The notes under the pieces: generated by a model | Told to the model about the DNA's origin: nothing | Seen by the model: the letters and a program-made list of their open reading frames with translations, nothing else | Databases searched by the model: none | NCBI GenBank assembly: GCA_030696695.1 | Contig: JAUYRP010000011.1 | Coordinates: 62,001 to 126,000, forward strand | DNA: 64,000 nt | Direction: 5' to 3' | DNA from: Methylophilus sp. | Lineage (GTDB): Bacteria; Pseudomonadota; Gammaproteobacteria; Burkholderiales; Methylophilaceae | In this document: positions 34,941 through 43,842 of the stretch, piece after piece | Layout: each line of letters starts with the position of its first letter | How positions within the stretch are numbered: the stretch's first letter is position 1 | Program-made: the position numbers and the translations under genes

Positions 34941-36764
34941 CTAAATACGTATATCTTTAGGGGAAGGTTTAATAGCAGGTTGGTGACCCATTATCACTGG
35001 CTCATTTGTATCTAAGGGCTCGCCGTCACGTAAATGTTCGATGTATTTGATGTATTTAAATAGCATGCGCTCACCTTGTACGGCAATTTTAGCGGTTCTT
35101 TGCCAGTGCTGATCTATGCCCTCTGGGTAGCGCATAAATGTATGTTTTAGATGGTTGATGGCTTTATCATGACGACCATCTAGCGCAAGCAAAATAGCAT
35201 AATTATAAGTAAGACCAGGTGTTGGGTAGGCCTTGAGCAGACGCTTATAAATGGCGAGTTTGTCATTTAAGCCATCGCGATCAATAGGTAGCGTATTTGC
35301 AAGCTGGACCTCGGCATATATTGCCAGCGGTGAAAACGCACGAATGGGCTTGAATTGTCTAAGCATTTCATCAAAACGTACATCGTTAAGTTTGATTCTT
35401 TGGTTTTGAGCATACCAGCGTTCGATAATGCGGAAGTCATGCATCGTTTGTACTAGGCTGGCGGCCCATAGCATGGTGAACATAGCCACTAATAATTGTG
35501 GGCGTGCACGTTTAAGGCTCTGTATTTGGACATCCCCTACCCCCAGCAGCAATGCGGTTAGGGCTAGGTAATGCATATACCAAAGCGGGTATTCCAGCAT
35601 TGCATGGATAGCAATAATGCTTAGCATCAGCCACCACAACCATCGCTCAGGGGATATTGGCGCAGATTTTACCCGCAGAAAAAACGCCAACAAGCATACC
35701 AGCAAGAATGTGGTACCTATAGCGCCGGTCTCAGCTAGAAACTGCAAAACGGTGTTGTGACTCTGGCTATTGGTGCCTTTTAATTCTGGTACGCGATTGG
35801 CGTGCTCAATATCATGCCATGCCATTTGCCCAAGACCCGTGCCGAGCAGAGGGTTGTCGGTATAAACGTACCATGTGGCTTTATAGAGTTGTAGACGTGG
35901 CGAGTCCTTTTTTTGCGCTAACTCAACCAAGCGTTGGTTGGATGTGGTGAGGGCTTTGCTGGTCGGTAGGTGTGGCAGGCCGATTTGCAATAGGTAAAAC
36001 AAGACAGGTAGAACTAGCAAGATAAGCAGGCGTTTGGGGCTTACGGTGAGTTGGGTTTTGCTTTGCAAATAGCGGTAAACCAAGGCGCTTACTGTGATTA
36101 GCCCTACGAATATCCAAGCCGAGCGTGAAGCAGTGAGTGCCAAGCCTGATAGTAAGAAAATGAACATAGGCCATGCCAGATACATCTTGAGGCTTTGCTT
36201 AGCAAACAGGTAAGCTAAGCCAGCTAGTGCTAGAGCGAGCAAGGTGGCGAGGTGGTTTTGTTGTCCTACATTAGCTACGGCACCGGCTTTACTGTCTAAA
36301 ATCCAGCCACCAAGTCGAATATTTGCAAGATCGAGAAAAATGATGATTGTGCTGATGAGACCCGAAATGAGCAGGGCTATGGCAATGACTTTGATGGTCT
36401 TATTGAATCCAATCGCCTGCTTGAGCATTGCACCAAGTAGCATCATCAAGGCGGCAAATATAAAGTATTGCGCGGCTAAGAAATAATTCTGCCAATAAGC
36501 GATGTCTAGCACCGCCAATTGCAAAGCCATGACAATTAGCATTCCGATGGGTAGCCAGATGATAGTGGGGACTTGGTAAGATGGCCAAGCGGTTTGCTTG
36601 ATAAGTGGAACAAACGCAAACAAGGCCAGAGCTGCCGTGAGCCATTCTATATAGAAAGTTTGAATGGGAAACGGGTGATAAGGAAACAAAAACGGTAGTA
36701 TCAGCATGAGGCTGATAAAAAACATGCTAATAGCTGGGGAATTTACTTTTAAACGGAAGTTCAC
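34941..36764 (-). CDS. PglL/Wzy-type O-oligosaccharyltransferase or O-antigen ligase
   Basis: Polytopic membrane protein of about 607 residues with roughly 12 helices, a Wzy_C domain (residues 190-410) and a C-terminal cytoplasmic or periplasmic segment (440-600). The conserved periplasmic loop motif HNTVLQFLAETG near 340 is present. This family transfers lipid-linked glycans either onto lipid A (WaaL) or onto proteins (PglL/PilO); position next to a prepilin gene favours pilin glycosylation. GTG at 36764 is chosen as start because AAGAGG lies upstream. An identical membrane topology makes the WaaL alternative hard to exclude. Confidence 0.8.
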   Translation of the reverse strand: MNFRLKVNSPAISMFFISLMLILPFLFPYHPFPIQTFYIEWLTAALALFAFVPLIKQTAWPSYQVPTIIWLPIGMLIVMALQLAVLDIAYWQNYFLAAQYFIFAALMMLLGAMLKQAIGFNKTIKVIAIALLISGLISTIIIFLDLANIRLGGWILDSKAGAVANVGQQNHLATLLALALAGLAYLFAKQSLKMYLAWPMFIFLLSGLALTASRSAWIFVGLITVSALVYRYLQSKTQLTVSPKRLLILLVLPVLFYLLQIGLPHLPTSKALTTSNQRLVELAQKKDSPRLQLYKATWYVYTDNPLLGTGLGQMAWHDIEHANRVPELKGTNSQSHNTVLQFLAETGAIGTTFLLVCLLAFFLRVKSAPISPERWLWWLMLSIIAIHAMLEYPLWYMHYLALTALLLGVGDVQIQSLKRARPQLLVAMFTMLWAASLVQTMHDFRIIERWYAQNQRIKLNDVRFDEMLRQFKPIRAFSPLAIYAEVQLANTLPIDRDGLNDKLAIYKRLLKAYPTPGLTYNYAILLALDGRHDKAINHLKHTFMRYPEGIDQHWQRTAKIAVQGERMLFKYIKYIEHLRDGEPLDTNEPVIMGHQPAIKPSPKDIRI

Positions 36765-36784
36765 AGGTTTGCCTCTTATCACAT

Positions 36785-36878
36785 CGTTAGGTAGTTGCGA
36801 AAACTTGCATCGCTTAGAGGCGGTTTGCTAATGATGAAAACATCATTAGCAAGGCCAAAGCAAAGCAACAACCTAACG
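36785..36878. repeat. Nested inverted repeats ahead of the ligase gene
   Basis: Outer arms CGTTAGGTAGTTGC (36785-36798) and GCAACAACCTAACG (36865-36878) match in 13 of 14 positions. Inside is a perfect 12-base hairpin with an AAAA loop (TTGCTAATGATG at 36825-36836 with CATCATTAGCAA at 36841-36852). The whole lies 20-115 bases upstream of the ligase start and would fold in its leader RNA. It may also be a small palindromic mobile element. Confidence 0.6.
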
Positions 36879-36882
36879 AAGG

Positions 36883-36898
36883 AGCACTAACTATGCCA
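36883..36898 (-). promoter_or_regulatory. Possible sigma-54 promoter for the ligase gene
   Basis: The minus strand reads TGGCATAGTTAGTGCT: the essential GG and GC are spaced as in the perfect promoter near 34720, and 12 of 16 positions agree. A transcript would begin near 36872, within the nested repeats. Confidence 0.45.
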
Positions 36899-36971
36899 AT
36901 ACGATAGTGTGAGGAAATGCTATATAAATGAGAGGGTTAACACAGTTTTAGAGTAATTGCTTGATAACAAG

Positions 36972-37047
36972 TGGCTGTAGACAACCATCGATATGTTTGT
37001 CTACAGCCAAATTGGTGGTTGGCAACATAATGAAACACAGTTGCCAA
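36972..37047. terminator. Two perfect hairpins after the PQQ-type gene
   Basis: A 13-base perfect inverted repeat (TGGCTGTAGACAA/TTGTCTACAGCCA, 36972-37009) and an 8-base one (TTGGCAAC/GTTGCCAA, 37019-37047) stand 70-145 bases after the stop of the PQQ-type gene. Neither has a long U-run. They could terminate its transcript, or be protein-binding sites upstream of the ligase. Confidence 0.45.
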
Positions 37048-37116
37048 TTATGGTAAAGCTAAGTAGTGATGAGCATTGAATCAACCTTAGATATCATTGC
37101 TCATGGTATGGTGGCA

Positions 37117-38916
37117 CTAGTTTGAATGTATTTTATAAGCCAATACAGCATCGCCCTGTTTATAGCCAAAGATTGAACTGCCACCGCTTGAGACTGCAAT
37201 GTACTGTGTGCCATCAATGGTGTAAGTGATTGGTGGTGCATTTACACCAAACGCTGATTTTCCCTGCCAAACCAATGCGCCAGTATCGGTATTGTAAGCA
37301 TTGAGGTTGCCATTGCCCTCCCCTGTAAATACCAAGTTGCCTGCAGTAGCTAACACCCCGCCAATCAGTGGTTGTGCAGTTTTGACTTGCCAGAGCACTT
37401 TGCCAGTGACCAAGTCGATAGCGGATAACAAGCCCCAACGTGGGTCGTTGGTGGGTTCGCTAGCGGCATAGCGAATAGGTGGTTTGCCGTCTTTGCCCGG
37501 ATTTTCATGCAGGGTATATTTAATGGGGGCATGGATGGCAGCTACAAATACGCGCTGACGTGCTTCATCTACGCTTACGGGCGACCAGTTTGCACCACCC
37601 AAGATACCAGGATAAACGACAGTACCTTCAAATGTGGCCTTTTTAAATAGATTATGCTGTGGCACAAATGCATCTGTTTTCTTGAGCAATTTGCCTGAGA
37701 TGCGGTCATGAATATAAAACCATCCAGTTTTGCTGGCTTGCCCTACCGCAGGTACTTTTTTGCCATTAATCTGATAGTCAAATAAGACCGGTGGACTTGC
37801 TAAATCATAGCCCCAAAGATCATGCGGCACTTGTTGATAATGCCATTTTAATTTGCCTGTTTCAGTATCTAAGGCAATCAATGACACCGTATACAAATTG
37901 TCGCCTGGGCGAGATATGTCGTTCATTTGTGGCGATGGATTACCTGTGCCGAAATAAAGCGTGCTGGTTGTAGCATCAATGGCTGGGGTGCTCCAAGCTG
38001 AACCACCGCCAAAGCGCGATGCATCAGGATATTTAGCTACATCCGCCTTTTCTTGCGCAATATCGCGATTAAAGCTGGCGCCATCTTCTGTTTTTTCTGC
38101 AAACACACCTTCCCAACCTTGTGCTGGAATCGTATCGAATTGCCATACACGCTTGCCGTTATTGACATCATAAGCCGCTAGAAAACCTGGTCGACCAAAT
38201 AAGCCAGCAACGCCAATCACTGCGCCAAGTGGTGCATCTTCTCTAGGGTTGTCAATATGCAGGCCATAGCCTACTCCTGTAATCCCTACAATTACTTTAC
38301 CGTTGTAGACCACTGGCGCCATAGCAATGCCAATCCCCGTGCCGCCTGTGACTTTGCGCAAACTGTTCGGATCATTTTTATCCAGTGCATCTTGGCCTTC
38401 GGTCACAATCGCATTTTCAACTACATCAATATCCCATTCTTTAACACCTGTGCTTGCATCCAAAGCAATCAAACGCGCGTCAACCGTGCCTATAAACACC
38501 TTGCCATTTGAGACCGCCACTCCACGGTTAGCTGGGCCACAGCACATTTGCCAATCTTTGCGTCTATCATGGGTGTAGCGCCATAGCTCTTGCCCTGTTT
38601 TTGCGTTAAGTGCCACAACGTGATTAAAGGGTAAGGATAAGTACATCACGCCGTTTTGTACGATGGGTGTCGCTTGAAAAGTCGCTGTGATGCCAGATTG
38701 ATAGCGCCATGCCTCGGCTAACTTTTCTACATTACTGGTATTGATTTGTGTTGCGCCTGAATAGCGCTGGCTTTTTAAATTCATACCATAACTTGGCCAA
38801 TCTGCTTGCTTGGCCTCTGCTTTATCTAAGCTAGTCTTTTGTTGGCTTGTCGAGCAGCCTATCGCCAATAAAAATAGGGCGCTGATTAAAACGTGTGTGA
38901 ATACATATTTACGCAT
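37117..38916 (-). CDS. PQQ-dependent dehydrogenase-like beta-propeller lipoprotein
   Basis: Lipoprotein of about 599 residues with a lipobox (AIGCS) and an eight-bladed propeller with tryptophan-docking repeats (ALNAKTGQELW, ALDASTGVKEW and others). A vicinal Cys pair (CCGPANRGVAV, about 125-135) is typical of PQQ alcohol and glucose dehydrogenases and supports PQQ binding. No cytochrome domain is present. In the segment HDLWGYD, the position of the catalytic Asp (D303 in MxaF numbering, as I align it) seems to be Gly, while the Asp two places later remains. It may therefore have altered activity or be a non-enzymatic propeller. Start at 38916 uses GAGAGG; 38919 is equally possible. Confidence 0.78.
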   Translation of the reverse strand: MRKYVFTHVLISALFLLAIGCSTSQQKTSLDKAEAKQADWPSYGMNLKSQRYSGATQINTSNVEKLAEAWRYQSGITATFQATPIVQNGVMYLSLPFNHVVALNAKTGQELWRYTHDRRKDWQMCCGPANRGVAVSNGKVFIGTVDARLIALDASTGVKEWDIDVVENAIVTEGQDALDKNDPNSLRKVTGGTGIGIAMAPVVYNGKVIVGITGVGYGLHIDNPREDAPLGAVIGVAGLFGRPGFLAAYDVNNGKRVWQFDTIPAQGWEGVFAEKTEDGASFNRDIAQEKADVAKYPDASRFGGGSAWSTPAIDATTSTLYFGTGNPSPQMNDISRPGDNLYTVSLIALDTETGKLKWHYQQVPHDLWGYDLASPPVLFDYQINGKKVPAVGQASKTGWFYIHDRISGKLLKKTDAFVPQHNLFKKATFEGTVVYPGILGGANWSPVSVDEARQRVFVAAIHAPIKYTLHENPGKDGKPPIRYAASEPTNDPRWGLLSAIDLVTGKVLWQVKTAQPLIGGVLATAGNLVFTGEGNGNLNAYNTDTGALVWQGKSAFGVNAPPITYTIDGTQYIAVSSGGSSIFGYKQGDAVLAYKIHSN

Positions 38917-38933
38917 CATAGAACCTCTCATTG

Positions 38934-38953
38934 TGTATACAGAACAGTATACA
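38934..38953. promoter_or_regulatory. Perfect dyad upstream of the PQQ-type gene
   Basis: TGTATAC, six bases, GTATACA: a perfect 20-base dyad ending 18 bases ahead of the likely ATG. The place and form suit a repressor or MerR-type activator. It is the best operator-like site in the divergent region between this gene and the lipid operon. Confidence 0.5.
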
Positions 38954-39087
38954 ATAGTCAGATATGAAGTTTAAACAGTTTTATGCACGCATCAAATAAG
39001 ACTTTTTCACTCACCATGAATATTGGGTAGTGTGCTAAAAGTTAGCTCAATTGGTATATGATAATAGTGTTGATTCTGTTAGTTTCT

Positions 39088-39128
39088 AGTGCAACTTTTT
39101 TTACCAAATAATCTCCTAAAGTTGCACT
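39088..39128. repeat. 11-base inverted repeat upstream of the lipid-modification operon
   Basis: AGTGCAACTTT (39088-39098) and AAAGTTGCACT (39118-39128) are perfect inverted copies 19 bases apart, about 100 bases ahead of the first gene of the operon. A T-rich run follows on the plus strand, so it could be an attenuator in the leader or a paired operator. The remainder of the 310-base divergent region shows no gene. Confidence 0.5.
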
Positions 39129-39227
39129 GTGTTTTTTGGGCATTAGTTAGATGAATTAAAACGAAATACTGGCGCTGTTACAAACACACAGGCTTCATCA
39201 GACAAATTTAAAAAAAGGTTTACTTTC

Positions 39228-40262
39228 ATGAGCTTAGCAATAAAGCTTGCCGAATCAGGCAAACTTCCAGATGCGTTGGTACGCAAAGGAATCCGTCAAC
39301 TCACAGAAAAAAGATTAAAAGAGATTTACGCCTACGACTGCGAAGCCACCATGGCGCATCTCATGCAATTTATTGCGCAAATGAATGCATCACAACAAAT
39401 TGCACCATTGCCAGAACTAGCCAACGCACAGCACTACGAAGTACCAGAGCAGTTTTTTCACTATTGTTTAGGTGAGCGCCGTAAATACAGCAGCTGTTTT
39501 TGGATGCCAGACACACAAACGCTGGATGAAGCTGAGGTGCTGGCTTTAAACCAAACGTGCACGCATGCCGATTTGCAGGATGGCCAGCATATTTTAGAGC
39601 TTGGATGCGGTTGGGGTTCACTCTCACTGTGGATGGCAGAGAAATACCCTAATGCAAACATCACAGGCGTATCAAACTCAAATTCGCAACGTGAATACAT
39701 CATGAACACGGCAAAATCACGTGGGATTGCAAATTTACATATCATCACAGCTGACATGAATGTGTTTGAAGCACCTGCGCAATATGACCGCATTGTATCG
39801 GTTGAAATGTTTGAGCATATGCGTAACTACCAAGTGCTGTATGGCAAGGTTGCCAATTGGCTGAAGCCACAAGGTAAGTTTTTTAAACATATTTTTGTAC
39901 ACCGCAACACACCCTACGCTTTTGAAGTACAAGGCGAGGATGACTGGATGAGCCAATACTTTTTTAGTGGCGGCATGATGCCAAGTGATGATTTGCCATT
40001 GTATTTTCAAGACCATTTACGACTGATTGACCGCTGGCGCTGGGACGGCACGCACTATGAAAGAACCGCCAATGCTTGGCTGGAAAATATGGACAAACAC
40101 CATGACGAAATCACCAAAGTGTTGGCCAATACTTATGGTGCTGACCAAGTAGAAGTGTGGCGTAATCGTTGGCGTATGTTTTACATGGCTTGTGCAGAGT
40201 TATTTGGTTATAACAATGGGCAAGAATGGTGGGTAAGCCATTATTTATTCGAGAAAAAATAA
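39228..40262 (+). CDS. Cyclopropane-fatty-acid-synthase-like methyltransferase 1
   Basis: SAM-dependent methyltransferase of 344 residues. The SAM-binding motif ELGCGWGSLSLWMA lies near 125-140, with VSVEMFEHM near 190, as in the CFA/mycolic acid synthase superfamily. It lacks the long N-terminal lipid-binding region of genuine Cfa, so the substrate may differ. It opens a nine-gene plus-strand operon; its stop is directly followed by the ATG of the next gene. Homologous clusters in other proteobacteria respond to singlet oxygen or light. Probable role: methylation of membrane lipid chains. Confidence 0.85.
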   Translation: MSLAIKLAESGKLPDALVRKGIRQLTEKRLKEIYAYDCEATMAHLMQFIAQMNASQQIAPLPELANAQHYEVPEQFFHYCLGERRKYSSCFWMPDTQTLDEAEVLALNQTCTHADLQDGQHILELGCGWGSLSLWMAEKYPNANITGVSNSNSQREYIMNTAKSRGIANLHIITADMNVFEAPAQYDRIVSVEMFEHMRNYQVLYGKVANWLKPQGKFFKHIFVHRNTPYAFEVQGEDDWMSQYFFSGGMMPSDDLPLYFQDHLRLIDRWRWDGTHYERTANAWLENMDKHHDEITKVLANTYGADQVEVWRNRWRMFYMACAELFGYNNGQEWWVSHYLFEKK

Positions 40263-40790
40263 ATGTCTACACCGCGTATCATCCTTAATTTTGTGTTGTT
40301 TCAACTGGCTTGGTTTGCATGTGTATTAGGCGCAGCCAACCAATTACCTTGGCTTGCCTTTATTATTGCTGGCTCGCTTGTCGGCATTCAACTTGCATTT
40401 ATTCCTAATCCAATCAAAGAGTTACAACTGATTCTTATTGTATGTGTAATTGGTGCAATCTTTGATCAAATGGTACTCAATCATGGTGTAGTGTTCTACC
40501 AAGCCAATGGATGGTCTCCTGCGCTAGTGCCTATTTGGATTATTGGGCTGTGGGTAGCGTTTGCCAGCACGCTGAATGCAAGTCTGCGCTGGATGCGCGA
40601 CCGTCGGCTGGTTGCTGTATTGTTCGGCGCGATTGGCGGGCCTTTGGCCTATATGGCAGCAGAAAAACTGGGGGCAGTCACACTGACGATTACGCCGAGT
40701 AGCCACATTGTATTGGCGATTGGTTGGGGCGCGCTAACACCGCTCATGATGCATTTATCTAAGAAATTTGATGGATATCAACATGTTTAA
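40263..40790 (+). CDS. DUF2878 integral membrane protein
   Basis: Inner-membrane protein of 175 residues with five to six hydrophobic helices and few polar residues between them. The family (DUF2878) is uncharacterised and occurs mainly in this type of lipid/stress cluster. The ATG touches the preceding TAA, and the end overlaps the next gene by 8 bases. No catalytic motif is visible. Confidence 0.78.
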   Translation: MSTPRIILNFVLFQLAWFACVLGAANQLPWLAFIIAGSLVGIQLAFIPNPIKELQLILIVCVIGAIFDQMVLNHGVVFYQANGWSPALVPIWIIGLWVAFASTLNASLRWMRDRRLVAVLFGAIGGPLAYMAAEKLGAVTLTITPSSHIVLAIGWGALTPLMMHLSKKFDGYQHV

Positions 40791-41559
40791 CTGGTCACTT
40801 TACTTATACAGCTTTTATGCGATTGGACTATTTGCGCTATTTGGCTGGATGCTTAGTCTGATCACTGACAAAGTCAGCCATGTAGACAGCATGTGGAGCC
40901 TGTTTTTCTTACTGGCCGGTTATACGGTCGCGCTGCTCAATTATGACACCAGCCCACGTATTTTGCTGGTGCTTACTTTGTTAACCATATGGAGCGTGAG
41001 GCTGTGTGTACATATTGCCTGGCGTAATGTGGGGCATGAAGATCAGCGTTATGTGGTGATTCGCCAAAATAACGAACCAAACTTTTGGTTAAAGAGTATT
41101 TATATCGTGTTTGGTCTACAGGCGGTGTTAGCTTGGATCATTAGTATTTCCATCTATGGTGCATTAGATGGTGAAACACCTTTGAATCCTTTGGATTACA
41201 TTGGTGCAATACTGGTTTTGTTTGGCCTGTATTGGGAAATTGTCGGTGATTATCAATTGGCACGTTTTAAAGCCAACCCAGCCAACAAAAATGCAGTTCT
41301 GAATACTGGATTATGGCGCTACAGCAGACACCCTAATTATTTTGGTGAGTGCTGTGTTTGGTGGGGTTTTTTCTTATTCGCACTTGCTACAGGTGCTTGG
41401 TGGGCCATCATCTCACCCATTTTAATGACCATTCTTTTGTTAAAAGTCAGCGGTGTAAGTTTGCTGGAAAGCACGATTACTGAACGCCGCCCTGCTTATC
41501 TACAATATATTAAAAGTACCAATGCCTTTGTGCCAGGAATGCCGAAACATGTGGAATAA
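40783..41559 (+). CDS. DUF1295 membrane protein (steroid 5-alpha-reductase-like)
   Basis: Integral membrane protein of 258 residues with about six helices. The C-terminal LWRYSRHPNYFGE segment (about 180-192) is the signature of the DUF1295/ICMT/steroid reductase superfamily, in which it takes part in NADPH or SAM binding. The reaction is unknown; reduction or methylation of a lipid is the usual guess. ATG at 40783 is preferred because GGA stands at a better distance; ATG at 40771 is possible. Confidence 0.82.
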   Translation: MFNWSLYLYSFYAIGLFALFGWMLSLITDKVSHVDSMWSLFFLLAGYTVALLNYDTSPRILLVLTLLTIWSVRLCVHIAWRNVGHEDQRYVVIRQNNEPNFWLKSIYIVFGLQAVLAWIISISIYGALDGETPLNPLDYIGAILVLFGLYWEIVGDYQLARFKANPANKNAVLNTGLWRYSRHPNYFGECCVWWGFFLFALATGAWWAIISPILMTILLLKVSGVSLLESTITERRPAYLQYIKSTNAFVPGMPKHVE

Positions 41560-42172
41560 AACACTATTCATCGCCATGGCTCTATTCAGCCTCAATGCCA
41601 GCAGCCAAGATTGGGCGTTTGATGTGTATTTGGATAAACAAAAAATTGGCACGCACACATTCTCGCTCGCTGATAATCAATTGACCAGTAAAGCAAATTT
41701 CAAAGTAAAAGTATTGTTTATCAATGCGTATGACTATGCGCACACCGCACAAGAAACATGGCAAAACGACTGTTTAAGCAAATTAACGGCGCACACAGTT
41801 GAAAACAAAGTGGTGATGGATGTAGATGCAAACAAACAAGGCGATGTGTTTGAAGTGCGCTATAACAAAACCACACAAAAGTTGCCTGAATGCACCATGA
41901 CCTTCGCCTATTGGAACCCAAAAATCCTGACGCAAAAAAAACTGCTTAACCCGCAAAATGCGGAATATTTAGATACAAAAATACAATCGCTAGGCAACGA
42001 AACTATCCAAGTGAGAGGACGTCCTACAGAAGCCAACCATTACAAGATTATGGGTGCGCTCAACGGTAAAAATAAATTAAACATTGATGTTTGGTACGAC
42101 CAAAACAACGATTGGGTTGCATTAAAATCCACCACTCCAGAAGGTTATGAAATTAATTATAAAATCAAGTAA
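41549..42172 (+). CDS. Exported protein of DUF6134/DUF3108-like type
   Basis: Periplasmic protein of 207 residues with a signal peptide (ending near NASSQ) and a beta-rich body resembling the DUF6134 family (YLDKQKIGTHTF at the start; DVWYDQNNDWVALKST at the end). The family is found with lipid-modification clusters and may bind a hydrophobic molecule; I am unsure of the exact family number. It overlaps the DUF1295 end by 11 bases. Confidence 0.6.
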   Translation: MWNKTLFIAMALFSLNASSQDWAFDVYLDKQKIGTHTFSLADNQLTSKANFKVKVLFINAYDYAHTAQETWQNDCLSKLTAHTVENKVVMDVDANKQGDVFEVRYNKTTQKLPECTMTFAYWNPKILTQKKLLNPQNAEYLDTKIQSLGNETIQVRGRPTEANHYKIMGALNGKNKLNIDVWYDQNNDWVALKSTTPEGYEINYKIK

Positions 42173-42178
42173 ATCAAT

Positions 42179-42742
42179 ATGTTAAAAACTATTTTAAATG
42201 TATTTTATTCAATATTTTTAGCGTTGTGTTTAAGCGCTTGTGCAGGAAATGCCATGAACGAAGTAAAACCAGTAAAACAAGTGGACTTACCAAAATTTAT
42301 GGGTGATTGGTATGTGATTGCTGCCATCCCGACCATGATAGAAACACAATCCTACAATGCGATTGAAAACTATGCGCTCAACGCAGACGGCACCATTGCC
42401 ACCACTTTCACCTACTACAAAGGTGCGTTTGACGGCCCTTTTAAAAGCTATCACCCCAAAGGGTTTGTGGTAGAAAATACAGGTAATGCAATTTGGGGGA
42501 TGCAGTTTATTTGGCCCATTAAAGCAGATTACAGAATTGCCTACTTAGATCCTGATTATCAACGTACCATTATTGCTAGAAATGCACGAGATTATGTGTG
42601 GATTATGGCAAGAACCTCCTCCATCTCCGATGCGCATTATGACGAAATGGTGCAATTGATCAAAGAGTTAGGATATGACACTACAAAAATAAGAAAAGTA
42701 CCGCAATCATGGCCTGCAAAAAATTCAAGTGAAGCAAATTAA
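42179..42742 (+). CDS. blc: Bacterial lipocalin (Blc-like)
   Basis: Outer-membrane lipocalin of 187 residues. A lipobox (CLSAC) lies near residue 21, the lipocalin GxW motif appears as MGDWYVIA near 42, and the C-terminal DPDYQRTIIARNARDYVWIMAR region is typical of Blc. Blc proteins bind lysophospholipids and fatty acids and help keep the envelope intact under stress. It starts 6 bases after the preceding stop. Confidence 0.9.
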   Translation: MLKTILNVFYSIFLALCLSACAGNAMNEVKPVKQVDLPKFMGDWYVIAAIPTMIETQSYNAIENYALNADGTIATTFTYYKGAFDGPFKSYHPKGFVVENTGNAIWGMQFIWPIKADYRIAYLDPDYQRTIIARNARDYVWIMARTSSISDAHYDEMVQLIKELGYDTTKIRKVPQSWPAKNSSEAN

Positions 42743-42750
42743 GCGTCATC

Positions 42751-43692
42751 ATGCACCAGTACAAACTCTTTAAATTTCTGTTCAGTTGGTTTGATAACGA
42801 AGTAGCAAGCAACTTAGGCGATACACAGGCACACCAAATAGATTGGTGGCGCGTGGTTCCTTTTGTCGGGTTACATTTAGCTTGTTTGAGTTTGTTTTGG
42901 GTGGGCTGGAGCTGGTTTGCTGTCATATTTGCTGCCCTACTCTATGCCGTACGTATGTTTGCAATCACTGGCTTTTATCATCGTTATTTCGCGCATAAAT
43001 CTTTTCAAACCTCACGCTTTGGTCAGTTTGTATTTGCCATTATTGGCGCCACCGCGGTGCAGCGCGGCCCTTTATGGTGGGCGGCACACCATCGCGATCA
43101 CCATGTACACTCAGATCAAGAGAATGATGCACACTCCCCTGTACAACATGGCTTTTTTTGGAGCCACATGGGTTGGTTTTTATCTAGTGCAAATTTCGCC
43201 ACCAAATTTGAGCGGGTAAAAGAGCTGGCTAAGTTTCCAGAGTTACGTTTTTTAGACAGATTTGATGTGCTGGTGCCCATTATTTTTGCTGTGGCCATTT
43301 ATGTATTGGGTGAAGTGTTGGCTGCATATGCGCCAGAACTCAACACCAATGGACCGCAGCTACTGGTATGGGGCTTTGTGTTATCGACAGTAGCGCTCTA
43401 TCACGCTACATTCAGCGTGAATTCTCTGGCACATGTGTGGGGCAAACGTCGCTATCAAACGCGCGATCAAAGCCGCAATAATTTTTTGATTGCGCTAGTG
43501 ACGCTGGGCGAAGGTTGGCATAACAACCATCATCATTATCCGGGCGCTGCTAAACAAGGCTTTTATTGGTGGGAAATTGACTTTACTTATTACGGCTTGC
43601 GTGTGCTCGCCGCCTTAGGGCTAATATGGAATTTGCGCACAGTTCCTGTAGAGATTAGAGAATCCAAGCAATATAAGGGAAAAAAAGATTAA
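42751..43692 (+). CDS. Delta-9-type fatty-acyl desaturase
   Basis: Membrane di-iron desaturase of 313 residues. The three histidine boxes are present: HRYFAH near 75-80, HRDHH near 112-116 and HNNHH near 255-259. Four membrane helices flank them. These residues bind two irons that insert a double bond into acyl chains with oxygen. Within this operon it would supply unsaturated chains, the substrate for cyclopropane formation by the Cfa-like enzymes. Confidence 0.93.
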   Translation: MHQYKLFKFLFSWFDNEVASNLGDTQAHQIDWWRVVPFVGLHLACLSLFWVGWSWFAVIFAALLYAVRMFAITGFYHRYFAHKSFQTSRFGQFVFAIIGATAVQRGPLWWAAHHRDHHVHSDQENDAHSPVQHGFFWSHMGWFLSSANFATKFERVKELAKFPELRFLDRFDVLVPIIFAVAIYVLGEVLAAYAPELNTNGPQLLVWGFVLSTVALYHATFSVNSLAHVWGKRRYQTRDQSRNNFLIALVTLGEGWHNNHHHYPGAAKQGFYWWEIDFTYYGLRVLAALGLIWNLRTVPVEIRESKQYKGKKD

Positions 43693-43842
43693 GTGGCTAT
43701 GCGAGCGAAAGACTTTGGTGCGCGGTACTCGCAGCCTTGCTGTGTAATACGTGCGGCCCCGATTTTTGCGTGCTGTACGCCTTATCCTTCGTCCATCATG
43801 CCAACCTCTTCCGTATTACCAATACAAGAAATACAATAAGTT

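Noticed and set aside
37117-38916. Methanol dehydrogenase MxaF/XoxF
   Set aside because: The protein is a lipoprotein with different active-site surroundings, and no mxaG/xoxG or xoxJ gene lies next to it.
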